DNA from: CAWCOU01 sp963797335
GTDB taxonomy: Bacteria; Pseudomonadota; Gammaproteobacteria; JAURND01
NCBI GenBank assembly: GCA_963797335.1
Contig: CAWCOU010000006.1
Span: forward strand, 372,001 to 436,000
Length of the DNA stretch: 64,000 bases
Direction: 5' to 3'
Positions within the stretch are counted from its first letter, which is position 1. Each line of letters begins with the position of its first letter. Positions 62,374 to 64,000 of this stretch are shown one piece after another. The notes under the pieces were generated by a model. The model was given only the letters and a program-made list of their open reading frames with translations. It did no database searches and was not told where the DNA came from. A program made the translations under genes and the position numbers.

Positions 62374-64000
62374 ATGAAAACGCTCATTTTCTTAAATACG
62401 GACATGCAAGGATTAAAAAAATACAACCATGCCATTCAATGCTTCGTCATGAAGCATTTTGATAAAGGTATTTATTATTTAATAAACTCAAGTGAGGAAG
62501 GATATTTTCCGGCTCACGCACTTTTGCACTATTTTTATCATTATAAATATTATCAATTATTGAACATATCGAATGAGTCAGTTATTTGCGCAGAAGAAAA
62601 TAAAATCTTATTTATCATTAGAAGCAAAAGCATCCACTGGTTAAAAGAGCATATCCGCGAGAAAGCTCATTTATCGTTTATGCTCGGGTATTTGCATCAT
62701 CATGGTTTAGGTGTTAAAAAGGATTATCAAATGGCGCTAACCTATTATCGGCTAACCTCGAATACACAGACGATTTTTCATCAACATCTGTTGGCGGAAT
62801 GTTTTCGTAAGATGATGAAATATCAAGAGTCATTAAACTTCATGACTCATCTATGCCAACAAACCCCAGAACAGGCTCCCTTTTTATACACTTTAGCCCT
62901 TACCTATAAATCTCAGAGAAATTTTGAGATGGCTTTTGTCAAATTTGAAGCATTAATCCGCCTTGAGCCCACATTCGCTAATGGTTGGTACCGGTGGGCA
63001 GAGGCTTTGTATCAGGGCAAATACTACGATGAGGCCGTACTTAAATTAAAACAAGCTTTGTGTTTAAATCCAGAAAATGTAACTTTTTTAGAACTTAGCG
63101 CTAAAGTAGCCTATGCCCAGAGAAAGTATCTAGCAGCCTTGGAATTTATTGAGCGTGCGGAAAAACTCGACCCGCATCATGCTGAAATTAGAAATATACG
63201 AAAAAAATACATTGATCATTTGGAACAATTATGCCGAAGAAAATATCGTACAGGCGCGATTACGTTAAGATTAAAGCGCGTAACACCCACATTAGATCTA
63301 CGACATTATCCTAGAGACTCGGCTTTTATTAATCGACTATGCCATTTAATTCGCGATCCAAATACCCATTTAATAACTTTGCGATTACCAAAAATAACGG
63401 ATGCTGAGTTTTCCTTATTACTAGAGGCCACCAAGCATAGCTTAAAATTAACCAGCGTTACTTTTGATCCTATTCTGTTAGTAAAAAACGCGAATAATCA
63501 GCAGCTCTTGAATGCCTACCTTTACCGCAATAAGCTATTCCAGAAAAAACAGATTTCAGCGCAAGACTTACGCGCTTTAAATATATCAATACTTTCCGCA
63601 CCTGAGCTTAGAGAGACATTAACTTTATTACTGACGAGACATAGTTATTTAGACATCCTCGATTTTTCGAATAAAAACGTAACAGGTCAATCTTTTTTAC
63701 TGGAACCTAAAAATTTCCCCAATCATCCGAACTTAATTGAACTTAATTTAAGCAACAATGAATTAGGCAATGACGGCATAAAGAAACTGTGTTTACTTCT
63801 AAAAACCAGCCCACCCTTATTTCCAAACTTGAGGCGATTGAACCTAAGTAACAACCAGATAGGCGATATTGGCATGCGCGCATTGATCGAGTTACTTCGC
63901 GCGAAATTGGACCGAGAGGGTGGGCATTCTTTACGAAAACTATCAACTATTAACCTAAACGACAATTTTATAACAAGTGTCACAAATCTTAACTCATTGT
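62374..64000 (+). CDS. Sel1/TPR plus leucine-rich-repeat chimera (partial)
   Basis: The frame opens at ATG 62374, directly after an in-frame TAG, and stays open for 542 codons to the window end. In order: an unknown N-terminus; a Sel1-like unit SFMLGYLHHHGLGVKKDYQM near residue 115; TPR units FEMAFVKFEALIRLEPTFAN, YYDEAVLKLKQALCLNPENV and KYLAALEFIERAEKLDPHHA; and, near the visible end, ribonuclease-inhibitor-type LRRs LIELNLSNNELGNDGIKKL and LRRLNLSNNQIGDIGMRAL. Such repeat chimeras are typical of host-interaction proteins in Legionellales. No signal peptide or Shine-Dalgarno is evident. Function unknown. Confidence 0.8.
   Translation, partial: MKTLIFLNTDMQGLKKYNHAIQCFVMKHFDKGIYYLINSSEEGYFPAHALLHYFYHYKYYQLLNISNESVICAEENKILFIIRSKSIHWLKEHIREKAHLSFMLGYLHHHGLGVKKDYQMALTYYRLTSNTQTIFHQHLLAECFRKMMKYQESLNFMTHLCQQTPEQAPFLYTLALTYKSQRNFEMAFVKFEALIRLEPTFANGWYRWAEALYQGKYYDEAVLKLKQALCLNPENVTFLELSAKVAYAQRKYLAALEFIERAEKLDPHHAEIRNIRKKYIDHLEQLCRRKYRTGAITLRLKRVTPTLDLRHYPRDSAFINRLCHLIRDPNTHLITLRLPKITDAEFSLLLEATKHSLKLTSVTFDPILLVKNANNQQLLNAYLYRNKLFQKKQISAQDLRALNISILSAPELRETLTLLLTRHSYLDILDFSNKNVTGQSFLLEPKNFPNHPNLIELNLSNNELGNDGIKKLCLLLKTSPPLFPNLRRLNLSNNQIGDIGMRALIELLRAKLDREGGHSLRKLSTINLNDNFITSVTNLNSL

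Overview
The window looks like chromosome from a host-associated gammaproteobacterium, most likely of the order Legionellales (Coxiella, Rickettsiella, Aquicella and Berkiella are the type of relative). This is inferred from gene order (rlmE-ftsH-folP-glmM-tpiA-secG-tRNA-Leu-nuoA-N), an alternative ketopantoate reductase (PanG) in the pantothenate operon, many proteins with eukaryote-like repeats (Sel1, TPR, LRR, a possible F-box), many decayed genes and many dispersed palindromic repeats. The species cannot be named from sequence alone.

Layout. 1-2553: end of minC, minD, minE, a PAP2 phosphatase and a 4HBT thioesterase. 2681-4081: a DEAD-box RNA helicase whose leader and first codons are duplicated in tandem. 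4145-6833: accessory stretch with an inverted repeat, two orphan probable membrane proteins, a decayed PAS-LuxR regulator and a small divergent ORF. 6852-9107: two-gene module, an XRE repressor fused to a BadF/GlcNAc-kinase-like domain that has lost its nucleotide motifs, then a NagA-like amidohydrolase. 9362-9633: remains of a DinJ-YafQ toxin-antitoxin pair. 9664-24489 (minus): complete 14-gene complex I operon. nuoA and nuoG-N are open, but nuoB-F carry many single-base indels while their protein sequence stays conserved; this looks more like a patch of poor consensus than real decay. 24537-30712 (minus): tRNA-Leu, secG, tpiA, glmM, folP, ftsH, rlmE.

30800-40374: TerC, an orphan protein, a broken gene, a small secreted protein, an M20 peptidase, an AsmA protein, tRNA-Gly, trmB and coaBC. 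40506-43821: a MITE-like element, then panB-panC-panD-panG; with coaBC next door this forms a pantothenate-to-CoA cluster. 43769-47701: frameshifted Sel1 and LRR proteins and a TacT-like toxin remnant. 47940-53222: class A beta-lactamase and a large Lhr-type helicase. 53209-59475: orphan, effector-like genes, an IS630 remnant, a LuxR regulator, a truncated exported protein and an F-box-like protein. 59858-62242: a SufR-like Fe-S regulator and minor pilins pilX-W-V. 62374-64000: a TPR/Sel1 plus LRR chimera that runs off the window.

The core genes serve division, respiration, envelope precursors, folate/CoA supply and RNA modification. The accessory stretches between them suggest interaction with a eukaryotic host. 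The most novel-looking unit is the repressor/pseudokinase plus NagA-like module at 6852-9107.
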